Assembly (NCBI GenBank): GCA_021787445.1
Contig: JAJYLV010000002.1
Span: forward strand, 1 to 64,000
DNA length: 64,000 nucleotides
Source of the DNA: Chloroflexota bacterium
GTDB lineage: Bacteria; Chloroflexota; Limnocylindria; P2-11E
Direction: 5' to 3'
Below the pieces are notes generated by a model. That model did no database searches and was not told the origin of the DNA. It was given only the letters and a program-made list of their open reading frames with translations. Positions 32,905-41,090 of this stretch are shown piece after piece (positions within the stretch are counted from its first letter, which is position 1; every line of letters starts with the position of its first letter). A program made the translations under genes and the position numbers.

Positions 32905-33052
32905 CGGGCAAGGAGCCCGGCGGACGCCGGTACGCTCGCGATGGCGCACACTCCCCTTGACGCAGTGGAAGAGCGACGCGAGCTGGTCCCGCGCCTCCGC
33001 CGCGCGATACCGGAAGGGGAAGCGCTTGGATTTCCGACCCCGCAGGTAGAAA

Positions 33053-33062
33053 ATACCGGTAT
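33053..33062 (+). promoter_or_regulatory. Palindrome ATACCGGTAT overlapping the sufB start codon; candidate operator
   Basis: Perfect 10-bp palindrome; core TACCGG also at 29524 and 33008. Confidence 0.35.
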
Positions 33063-34473
33063 GGCAGTTCAGTCGAAGATCGAAGAGCAGCTCCCCGACG
33101 CCTACCAGTACGGGTGGCACGACGACGCCACGTACATCAACAAGCTCAAGAAGGGCCTCGACGAGGACGTCATCCGCGAGATCAGCCAGACGTACAAGCA
33201 CGAGCCGCAGTGGATGCTCGACCGGCGCCTGAAGGCGTTCCGCCACTACCGGTCCCGGCCGATGCCCACGTGGGGCGCCGACCTCTCGGGGATCGACTTC
33301 GAGGACATCTACTACTACCTCCGAGCGTCGGACAAGAGCGCGAAGAACTGGGAAGACGTTCCCCAGTACATCAAGCAGACCTTCGACAAGCTCGGGATCC
33401 CGCAGGCGGAGCAGAAGTACCTGTCCGGCGTCGGGAGCCAGTACGACAGCGAGTCGATCTACCACAACATCCGCAAGGACCTCGAGGCGCAGGGCATCAT
33501 CTTCATGGACACCGACACCGCGCTGCGCGAGCACGAGGACATCGTCAAGGAGCACTTCGGGACGGTCATCCCCGCGAACGACAACAAGCTGGCCGCGCTC
33601 AACACCGCGGTGTGGTCGGGTGGCTCGTTCGTGTGGGTCCCGCCGGGGGTGCACGTCACCCTCCCGCTGCAGGCCTACTTCCGGATCAACAGCGAGAGCG
33701 CCGGGCAGTTCGAGCGGACGCTCATCATCGCCGAGCCCGGCTCGAGCGTTCACTACGTCGAGGGCTGCACCGCGCCCGTCTTCTCGACCGCGACGCTTCA
33801 CAGCGCCGTCGTCGAGATCATCGTCAAGGAAGGCGCCGACGTCCGCTACACGACGATCCAGAACTGGAGCCACAACGTCTACAACCTCGTCACGAAGCGC
33901 GCGATGGTCCAGAAGGACGGGCGGATGACGTGGATCGACGCGAACCTCGGCAGCAAGGTCACGATGAAGTACCCCTCCGTGTATCTCATGGGCGAGCGCG
34001 CGCACGGCGAGGTCCTCTCCGTCGCCTTCGCCGGTGACGCGCAGACGCAGGACGCCGGCGCCAAGATGGTCCACGCCGCGCCGAACACGACGAGCATCAT
34101 CACGAGCAAGGGCATCAGCAAGGGCACCGGCAAGCAGAACTACCGCGGCCTGGTGAAGATCTACCCCGGCTGCCACGGCGCCAAGAGCACCGTCCGCTGC
34201 GACGCGCTCATGCTCGACGAGACCGCGCAGAGTCAGACGTTCCCGGTCATGGAGATCGAGGAGGACGACGTCACCATCGGCCACGAGGCCAGCGTGTCGA
34301 AGGTCGGCGAGGAGCAGCTCTTCTACCTGATGAGCCGCGGCCTCTCCGAGAGCGATGCCACGGCCATGGTCGTGAACGGCTTCATCGAGCCGATCGTGAA
34401 GACGCTCCCGATGGACTACGCCATCGAGATGAACCGTCTCATCCAGCTCCAGATGGCCGGCGCCATCGGGTGA
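33061..34473 (+). CDS. sufB: Fe-S cluster assembly protein SufB
   Basis: [69 protein letters not shown]. Confidence 0.96.
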   Translation: MAVQSKIEEQLPDAYQYGWHDDATYINKLKKGLDEDVIREISQTYKHEPQWMLDRRLKAFRHYRSRPMPTWGADLSGIDFEDIYYYLRASDKSAKNWEDVPQYIKQTFDKLGIPQAEQKYLSGVGSQYDSESIYHNIRKDLEAQGIIFMDTDTALREHEDIVKEHFGTVIPANDNKLAALNTAVWSGGSFVWVPPGVHVTLPLQAYFRINSESAGQFERTLIIAEPGSSVHYVEGCTAPVFSTATLHSAVVEIIVKEGADVRYTTIQNWSHNVYNLVTKRAMVQKDGRMTWIDANLGSKVTMKYPSVYLMGERAHGEVLSVAFAGDAQTQDAGAKMVHAAPNTTSIITSKGISKGTGKQNYRGLVKIYPGCHGAKSTVRCDALMLDETAQSQTFPVMEIEEDDVTIGHEASVSKVGEEQLFYLMSRGLSESDATAMVVNGFIEPIVKTLPMDYAIEMNRLIQLQMAGAIG

Positions 34474-35732
34474 CCGCGACCGCGACCCTCCCCACGTTGC
34501 ACCAGCCGCTCGACCCGGACGTGGTCGAGCGGTTCTCTGTGGAGCGCGGCGAGCCGGAGTGGCTTCGGCGCTCGCGCCGCGCGGCCGCCGAGCGCGTGAA
34601 CGAGCTTCCCTGGCCGACGGGGCACGAAGAGGAATGGCGGCGCTTCCCTCCGGCGTCCGTCCCCGCGTCGCCGCTGGTGGGAGCCCGCTCGACGGTCGCG
34701 CGCGGCCGCGATGCGCTCCCGGAGGGCGTCTACGTCGCCGATCTCGACGTCGCCGTGCGCGAGCGCCCCGACCTCGTCGAGCGCTGGATCGACGGCGGCG
34801 GGAAGGTCCCGACACACGGCGCGATCTCCGCGGTCGCGGATGCGCTCTGGACCGCCGGGACGTTCGTGCACGTCTCCCGCGGCGTCGCGGCGCGTGTGCC
34901 GATCACGTCGGAGCGCACCTGGGCGGCCGGCGATGCGGCCTGCCTCTCGCGCACCATCGTCGTCGCCGAGGAGGAGAGCAGCATCACGTTCGTCGAGCAG
35001 CTGCGCTCCGAGGGCGGAGGCGATGCGCGCGTCGCGATCCCTCACCTCGATGTCCACCTCGGCCGCGGCGCCGACGTCCGCTACGTTCACCTGCAGCAGT
35101 TCGCGGGCGACGTCTGGGACCTCGGCGCGCAGTGGTACGGCTCCGCGGCCGACAGTCGGCTCGCGAGCTACAACGTGCTCCTGGGCAGCGGCCGGTCGAA
35201 GATCGGCATCGTCTCCGACATCCTCGGCAACGCGGCCGAGGTGAAGCTGTACGGGCTCATCGCGGCGGGCGACGAGCAGCGTTTCGACGTGAACTCCTTG
35301 CAGCGTCTCGACGGCCGCGCTTCGCAGTCCGACCTGCTCTACCTCTCGGCGCTGTACGGAGCGGCCAAGGCGACCTTCTACGGGGTCGTGCGCGTCGAGC
35401 CGACGAGCAAGGCGACCGGCTCCTACCAGGAGTGCCGCAACCTGCTGCTGTCCGACAAGGCCGGCGCGAATCCCATCCCCGTCCTCGAGATCCTGACCAA
35501 CGACGTCGCGCGGTGCGGGCACGGCGCGACGGCGGGGCGTCTCGACGAGGAGGAGCTGTTCTACGTCATGTCGAGAGGGATCCAGCGCGCCCTCGGCGAG
35601 CAGCTCCTCGTCCGGGGCCACTTCTCCCGGGTCGTCGACCGGATCCCCGACGCCGAGACGCGCGCGCGCGTCCTCGAGGCGCTCGTCCCGCGCATCGGAC
35701 GCGTCGCCGAGATCGAGGCGAAGGCGGCGTGA
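34470..35732 (+). CDS. sufD: Fe-S cluster assembly protein SufD
   Basis: SufBD core: [63 protein letters not shown]; follows sufB. Confidence 0.93.
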   Translation: MTATATLPTLHQPLDPDVVERFSVERGEPEWLRRSRRAAAERVNELPWPTGHEEEWRRFPPASVPASPLVGARSTVARGRDALPEGVYVADLDVAVRERPDLVERWIDGGGKVPTHGAISAVADALWTAGTFVHVSRGVAARVPITSERTWAAGDAACLSRTIVVAEEESSITFVEQLRSEGGGDARVAIPHLDVHLGRGADVRYVHLQQFAGDVWDLGAQWYGSAADSRLASYNVLLGSGRSKIGIVSDILGNAAEVKLYGLIAAGDEQRFDVNSLQRLDGRASQSDLLYLSALYGAAKATFYGVVRVEPTSKATGSYQECRNLLLSDKAGANPIPVLEILTNDVARCGHGATAGRLDEEELFYVMSRGIQRALGEQLLVRGHFSRVVDRIPDAETRARVLEALVPRIGRVAEIEAKAA

Positions 35733-36094
35733 GCCAGGGATCCGTCGACACGTCCGGATACGTCGCGGTCGCGCGCGAGGACGAGATCCGTCCCGGCGAC
35801 GTCGCCGTCGTCGACGCGGGCGGCAAGAGCCTGTGCCTCGGTCACTGCGAGGACGGCACGTGGGGCGCGATCGACAACGTCTGCACCCACGACGGCGGGA
35901 TCCTCGGCGAGGGCGAGCTCGACGAGTGCGCTGTCGAGTGCCCGCGGCACGGCGCGCGCTTCGACCTCAAGACCGGAAAGGTGCTCGCCCTTCCGGCGGT
36001 CTATCCCGTGAACGCGTACCCCGTCCGCATCGTCGACGGCCGCGTCGAGGTGAAGGTCGACGTCCGGACGCACGAGCTCGAGATCGGCGGCTGA
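35729..36094 (+). CDS. Rieske [2Fe-2S] ferredoxin-like protein
   Basis: CTHDGGILGEGELDECAVECPRHGARFDLKTGKVL: CxH ... CxxH with Rieske spacing. Confidence 0.9.
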   Translation: MSQGSVDTSGYVAVAREDEIRPGDVAVVDAGGKSLCLGHCEDGTWGAIDNVCTHDGGILGEGELDECAVECPRHGARFDLKTGKVLALPAVYPVNAYPVRIVDGRVEVKVDVRTHELEIGG

Positions 36095-36145
36095 GCTACA
36101 TCGGGCTCAGGAGCGGGAAGTCCGTCTTGGCTCCAGGGCGGCGAG

Positions 36146-36823
36146 ATGAGTAGGACGACCACGTATCTTGCGATCCTCGTCGGGATCGTCTGCGCGTGGT
36201 TCATCATCAACTCGATCCTCATCAATTCGATCCTCTTCCCCCATCCCCGGAACCTGCGGAGCGACGTGGTGCAAGGCTTCCTTATCGGCGGAGGGCTGGC
36301 GTTCGTCACGGCGCAGATCTACGCCAGGATCAAGGCCACGAAGGTCAACGGCTGGATCACCATGTTCGGCCTCGGTGACCCCGGCAACGGGATGCTGCTG
36401 CGAGCCGCGCATGCTCAGCTGTTCCCCGGCCCCGTGAACGTCCCGCAAGAGGCGATGTACTGGTGGACGAACACCGATGGCGCGGGCCACGCGCTTTCCG
36501 GAGCGCACGACTACGTCATGCACTTTCCGGCAGGCGGTCTTCCCCCGAACGAGGCGTTCTGGTCGATCACGATGGGTGATGCGAGTAACCACTTCGTGGC
36601 GAATCCGATCGACCGGTACAGCCTCAGCGATCGTTCCGGTCTCGCGCGGGACCCCGACGGCTCGGTCGATATCCGCATCCAGAACGCCGCTCCGGCGGGG
36701 CGCGAGTCCAACTGGCTGCCCGCGCCCACCGGCAAGTTCATCCTCTGGCTGCGCGTGTACATACCAGGCGAGGCCATTCTCCGCGGCGACTACACGGTGC
36801 CGCCGGTCGTCGAAGTGAAGTGA
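36146..36823 (+). CDS. DUF1214-type membrane-anchored protein
   Basis: N-terminal TM TYLAILVGIVCAWFIINSILI; FWSITMGDASNHFVANPIDRYSLSDRSGL ... DGSVDIRIQ...GRESNWLPAPTGKFILWLRVYIP. Confidence 0.8.
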   Translation: MSRTTTYLAILVGIVCAWFIINSILINSILFPHPRNLRSDVVQGFLIGGGLAFVTAQIYARIKATKVNGWITMFGLGDPGNGMLLRAAHAQLFPGPVNVPQEAMYWWTNTDGAGHALSGAHDYVMHFPAGGLPPNEAFWSITMGDASNHFVANPIDRYSLSDRSGLARDPDGSVDIRIQNAAPAGRESNWLPAPTGKFILWLRVYIPGEAILRGDYTVPPVVEVK

Positions 36824-37419
36824 CGACGAATATCGAGTACGGGCACCTACTCGTGTTCGGTTCGGTCATGGTCGCGGCGTGGTCCCTGGTCATCTACTTG
36901 TGGCCGCGCCTGCTGCTCTCCGTGTACAAGAGGGCGCTCCTCGCCAAAGGGTTCGGCGGCGGCCCCATCCCGGTCAACACGCTCCAGACGGAGTCCCAAG
37001 CGCTCTTCGCGGATCCACTTCACCCGCCCGCCTCGGCCTCAAGTCTGGCGACCACTGGCGTGAACCGCGACACGCTGCTCACGGCCGGCTGGCTGGACCT
37101 CAGGAAAGGGCCGCTCGTCTTGCACGTACCCGACATGGCCGGTCGTTACTACAGCGTGCAGTTCACGGATCCGTCGAAGAACACCGTATTCGCCTACGTC
37201 GGCAAACGCACCACGGGCACGCAGGCTGGCGACTATCTCATCACCGGCCCCGGCTGGAACGAAGCCGTACCGGACGGCGTGAAGAGGATCACCTCGCCGA
37301 ACAACGGGGTGCTCCTGATCGCACGGGTGCTCGTGGAAAGCGACGCCGACCTATCCACCGCGTACGCCCTCTCCCAGCAGATCCAGTTGTTGAAGGTCGA
37401 AAGCATCGCTCAAAGGTGA
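36820..37419 (+). CDS. DUF1254-type membrane-anchored protein
   Basis: N-terminal TM; GVNRDTLLTAGWLDLRKGPLVLHVPDMAGRYYSVQFTDPSKNTVFAYVGKRTTGTQAGDYLITGPGW. Confidence 0.8.
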   Translation: MTTNIEYGHLLVFGSVMVAAWSLVIYLWPRLLLSVYKRALLAKGFGGGPIPVNTLQTESQALFADPLHPPASASSLATTGVNRDTLLTAGWLDLRKGPLVLHVPDMAGRYYSVQFTDPSKNTVFAYVGKRTTGTQAGDYLITGPGWNEAVPDGVKRITSPNNGVLLIARVLVESDADLSTAYALSQQIQLLKVESIAQR

Positions 37420-37538
37420 GCCGCGTAGGCTCACGGAGCTACGTCGCCATGCTCGCTCTCACGGGCATCACCCTGGCGGCGACGCAGCGCTGCGCCTACT
37501 GCGTATCGTACGAGCGCACGCTGGAGATCCTCATGTGA
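37416..37538 (+). CDS. Predicted small (about 40 aa) hydrophobic protein with a CxxC motif
   Basis: GTGA overlap with DUF1254 stop: MSRVGSRSYVAMLALTGITLAATQRCAYCVSYERTLEILM; unsupported beyond overlap and frame. Confidence 0.35.
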   Translation: MSRVGSRSYVAMLALTGITLAATQRCAYCVSYERTLEILM

Positions 37539-37547
37539 AGCGCCTAC

Positions 37548-37570
37548 CGGTACGGTACAGTACCGTACCG
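37548..37570 (+). promoter_or_regulatory. Perfect inverted repeat CGGTACGGTAC-A-GTACCGTACCG; candidate TetR operator
   Basis: 11-bp perfect arms with 1-nt centre, directly abutting ATG 37571. Confidence 0.8.
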
Positions 37571-38176
37571 ATGGTAAAGACCTCCCGCGGCGATCCGTAC
37601 CTGCGGATCACGCGCGCCGCCCGACCTCTCTTCCTGCAGCGCGGCTTCGACAACACCTCCACCGACGCGATCGCGCAGACCGCGGGGGTGTCGAAGCGGA
37701 CGCTCTACCACTGCTACCCGACCAAAGACGAGCTCCTCGCCGCCGTCATGCGCGACATGACGGTCGGCCGGCTGTCATCGGCCCCCGAGCTGTCGCTGCT
37801 TCCGAACGCGACTCGCGCGACGCTCGAGCGCGTCCTGAGGGACTTCGTACGTCTCGCGATCGCACGGACCATGGATCCGGAATACGTCGATCTCCTGCGT
37901 CTCGCGATCGGGGAGAGCGGGCGACGGCCCCAGCTCGCGACGCTCCTGCGACAGGAGCTCGCCGGCGCGAAGACGCTTCGAGCGCTCCTGGTGGACGCAC
38001 GCCGGTGGAAGCTGCTGCGTGCCGACGTGAACGTCGAGGTCGCCGCGCGGATGCTGGCCGGCGCGCTTCTCACCTGGGTCGTGAGCGATGGCGCGTTCAG
38101 CCGGCTGCCCAAGCCGCCGTCGCGCGCCGTGGTCGACGAGCTGGTTCGACTCTTCCTCGCCGCGGTCGCGTCGTGA
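37571..38176 (+). CDS. TetR-family transcriptional regulator
   Basis: ITRAARPLFLQRGFDNTSTDAIAQTAGVSKRTLYHCYPTKDELLAAVM helix-turn-helix. Confidence 0.92.
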   Translation: MVKTSRGDPYLRITRAARPLFLQRGFDNTSTDAIAQTAGVSKRTLYHCYPTKDELLAAVMRDMTVGRLSSAPELSLLPNATRATLERVLRDFVRLAIARTMDPEYVDLLRLAIGESGRRPQLATLLRQELAGAKTLRALLVDARRWKLLRADVNVEVAARMLAGALLTWVVSDGAFSRLPKPPSRAVVDELVRLFLAAVAS

Positions 38177-40395
38177 CGGCGACCGAAGCGGAGCCGCTCA
38201 TCGTCAGGCTCGACGAGGCCGCCGGTCTGGCCCGATCGCTCCTCGGCGGCAAGGCCGCGAATCTCGCGCGTCTCGCGGCGGCCGGGCTCACCGTGCCTCG
38301 CGGCGTGGTCGTGACGTCCGCGGCCCGCGAGAGCTGGGATGACGCCCGGTCGCGTGTCGCCGATGCCGTCGGCCGGCTCGGGGCGGGCCCGTTCGCGGTC
38401 CGCTCCTCCGGCGTCGCGGAAGACCTCGAGGGCGCATCTTTCGCCGGGCAGTACGAGACGCTGCTCGGAGTCGCCGCGGCGGATGTTCCCGACGCCGTGC
38501 GGCACGTCCTCGACTCGGCCGCCAGCGGACGCGTGTCGTCCTACCGGGCCGCGCGGAACGATCGGGAGCCGTCCGGCGAGGCGATGGCCGTGCTGATCCA
38601 GGTCATGGTGGATGCCGACGCGGCAGGCGTGAGCTTCTCCGCGAACCCGCTCACTGGAGCACGCGATGAGGTCGTGATCACGGCCGTTCGTGGGCTGGGA
38701 GAGCGGCTCGTGTCCGGCGAGGCCGTGGGGGAGCAGTGGGTCGGCCGCGGCAGCAGCGTCGAGCGTCGCTCGGGTGACGAAGAGGCGATCGACGAGCGGA
38801 CCGCCCGCGAGGTCACGGAGCTGACGCGCCGGGTCGCGCGTCACTTCGGCGTGCCGCAGGACATCGAGTGGGCCGTTTCCGACGGCGTGCTCTACCTCCT
38901 TCAGGCGCGGCCGATGACGGCCCTGCCGGCTGCGGTCGAGTGGATCCCGCCGTACCCGGGGTGGTGGCTGCGCAACCTCCGGCTCGGAGAGTGGCTGCCG
39001 GACCCGGTGACGCCGCTCTTCGCGACCTGGCTCCTTCCGCGGCTCGACCTCGGCTACGCGGCCGCGACCGAGGAGGACATCGGCATCGCCATCGAGCCGG
39101 CGACGGCGATCATCAACGGCTGGTACTACACGACCCCGCAGGGACGCGGACCGCTCCGCGACGCGCTCTTCGAGCTCGTGCGTCGACCCCGCGCACTCGC
39201 CCGGATGATCACGCTGCTCCTGCTCGCGGGGCGCGCGCCGGAACGCGCCGATGGGCTCCTCACCACGCTCGCGACGCGCTGGCGGGAAGAGCGCCTGCCG
39301 GCATACGGCGACGCCGTGCGTGCCCGCGAGAGCGAGGCCGCGTCGGCGGGCCCGAGCGAGCTCGTCGCGGCGATCGATGAGGTCGGCGAGCTGGCGGGAA
39401 GGATCGCCTGGTCGATCGCGAGCGTCGCGGGATCGGCCTGGAAGGTCGAAGGCGCGTTCGCCCGCTTCTTCCAGGCGCACCTCTCCCGCCACATCGACGC
39501 GCCTTACCAGCGGTTGCTCATCGGCCTTCCCGGCGCCGCGCCGGGATCCGTCTCGCACGCGGTCCACAGCATCGACTGGCACTGGCCGACGGCGGTGACA
39601 CCGCCGCCCGATGCGCGGGTCCAGGAGCGCCTGCGTGCCGAGCGTGAAGAGATGGAAGCCGCCTGTCGCGCCGCACTCGCGCCGGACTCCGCGCGCCTCG
39701 CTCGGTTCGACCGCCTGCTCGAAATGGCCCAGCGCTACGCCGTCATTCGCGAGCAGCAGACCCGCTCGTTCACGCTGGGCTGGCCGCTCCTGCGCCAGTG
39801 CGCACTGCGCCTCGGGACCATGCTGTGCGAGCGCGGGGCGATCGCGAGCGCCGAGGACGTCTTCTTCCTCGAACGAGACGAGGTCTCAGCCGCGCTCGCG
39901 GCCGACGGAACGACCACCCTGCACGGAACGACGCGCGAGCGGCGCCGGCTCTGGGACGCACAGCGCCGGCTGGCCGCGCCGCTCGAGATCGGCTCGCCTC
40001 CGGCGCTCGCGCGCAGCCAGATGATCGGGACCATCGAGACGGCGCGGTCGAAGGCACCGCCGAGCGAAGGCGTGCTCGTGGGGCAGCCGGCCAGTCCCGG
40101 CCGCGCGACCGGCCGGGTCCGCATCGTGACGGGTCCGGAGGAGTTCGCGCGATTCGAGGCGGGCGAGGTGCTGGTCGCGCGAGCGACGGCACCAGCGTGG
40201 ACGCCACTCTTCTCGCGCGCCGTCGCGGTCGTGACCGACGGCGGGACGCTCGCCGCCCACGCTTCGCTCGTCGCGCGCGAGTTCGGGATCCCGGCGGTGG
40301 TCGCGACCGGCGACGCGACGCGGCGCCTCCACGACGGTCAGACCGTCACCGTCGACGGCGCGGTCGGCGTGGTCGAGGTCGAACGCGAACGCTGA
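38173..40395 (+). CDS. PEP synthase / rifampin phosphotransferase (Rph)-like enzyme: ATP-binding N-terminus and C-terminal phospho-His domain
   Basis: LGGKAANLARLAAAGLTVPRGVVVT; FAVRSSGVAEDLEGASFAGQYET; VTDGGTLAAHASLVAREFGIPAVVATGDATRRLHDGQ. Confidence 0.85.
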   Translation: MTATEAEPLIVRLDEAAGLARSLLGGKAANLARLAAAGLTVPRGVVVTSAARESWDDARSRVADAVGRLGAGPFAVRSSGVAEDLEGASFAGQYETLLGVAAADVPDAVRHVLDSAASGRVSSYRAARNDREPSGEAMAVLIQVMVDADAAGVSFSANPLTGARDEVVITAVRGLGERLVSGEAVGEQWVGRGSSVERRSGDEEAIDERTAREVTELTRRVARHFGVPQDIEWAVSDGVLYLLQARPMTALPAAVEWIPPYPGWWLRNLRLGEWLPDPVTPLFATWLLPRLDLGYAAATEEDIGIAIEPATAIINGWYYTTPQGRGPLRDALFELVRRPRALARMITLLLLAGRAPERADGLLTTLATRWREERLPAYGDAVRARESEAASAGPSELVAAIDEVGELAGRIAWSIASVAGSAWKVEGAFARFFQAHLSRHIDAPYQRLLIGLPGAAPGSVSHAVHSIDWHWPTAVTPPPDARVQERLRAEREEMEAACRAALAPDSARLARFDRLLEMAQRYAVIREQQTRSFTLGWPLLRQCALRLGTMLCERGAIASAEDVFFLERDEVSAALAADGTTTLHGTTRERRRLWDAQRRLAAPLEIGSPPALARSQMIGTIETARSKAPPSEGVLVGQPASPGRATGRVRIVTGPEEFARFEAGEVLVARATAPAWTPLFSRAVAVVTDGGTLAAHASLVAREFGIPAVVATGDATRRLHDGQTVTVDGAVGVVEVERER

Positions 40396-40570
40396 ACGCG
40401 TTACGGAGCCGCCGGCGCCACGCGCTGAGTGACGAGCAGGCGGCGAGGAGCAGTGCCTGGCGCCGGTCCGGCCCGGCGTATCTGCGGAACAGGTCGGCCG
40501 CGCCACCGGTCGCATCCCCGGATGCCGGGCGACATAACATCGGCTCCAGCGACCGACCGGGAGGGTATCC

Positions 40571-40774
40571 GTGATCAGCAGCAACGCACGCGACCGTGTG
40601 AAGCGCTCCATCGACCAGCTCGAGGAGCTCTTCCACACCTACGACGACCGTTCGTCCGCCGACGTCAACGACTCCTACGAGGCCGCGCTGGATCGGGGCA
40701 AGGCCATCGCTTTCCAGGAGGCGGCGCACCTGGTGAAGGCCGCGCTGCACGACATCGACGTGAAGTCGCTCTGA
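40571..40774 (+). CDS. Small hypothetical protein (67 aa)
   Basis: GTG start with upstream gggaggg SD; TGATG overlap with the next gene. Confidence 0.55.
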   Translation: MISSNARDRVKRSIDQLEELFHTYDDRSSADVNDSYEAALDRGKAIAFQEAAHLVKAALHDIDVKSL

Positions 40775-41061
40775 TGATCACGGCCATCGTCCTCGTCAAC
40801 GCGGAAAAGCAGGCGCTCGGCGATCTCGGCGAGCGCCTCGCGGCCGTCGACGGCGTGTCGGAGGTGTACTCGGTCACGGGCGAGATCGACCTCATCGCGA
40901 TGGTCCGCGCGCGCGGGCACGAGGAGCTCGCCGACATCGTGACGAAGAAGATCGCGCAGGTGCCGGGCGTAGCGCGGACGCACACCCACGTGGCCTTCCG
41001 CATGTACTCGCGGCACGACCTCGAGTCCGTGTTCGCCATCGGCGGCGACGCCTCTACCTAG
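40774..41061 (+). CDS. Stand-alone Lrp/AsnC ligand-binding (RAM) domain protein
   Basis: [79 protein letters not shown], no HTH. Confidence 0.85.
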   Translation: MITAIVLVNAEKQALGDLGERLAAVDGVSEVYSVTGEIDLIAMVRARGHEELADIVTKKIAQVPGVARTHTHVAFRMYSRHDLESVFAIGGDAST

Positions 41062-41090
41062 CACTCCGCGCTCTACCTAGACTGACCCAC

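Noticed and set aside
32941-33060. N-terminal 40-codon extension of sufB starting at ATG 32941 (with TACGCT just upstream)
   Set aside because: SufB homology begins at [10 protein letters not shown]; extension unlike SufB. Kept only as a possible alternative promoter region.
41052-41080. 10-bp direct repeat CTCTACCTAG x2
   Set aside because: One copy is the end of the RAM gene, the other overlaps a -10 box; too short and explained by those signals.
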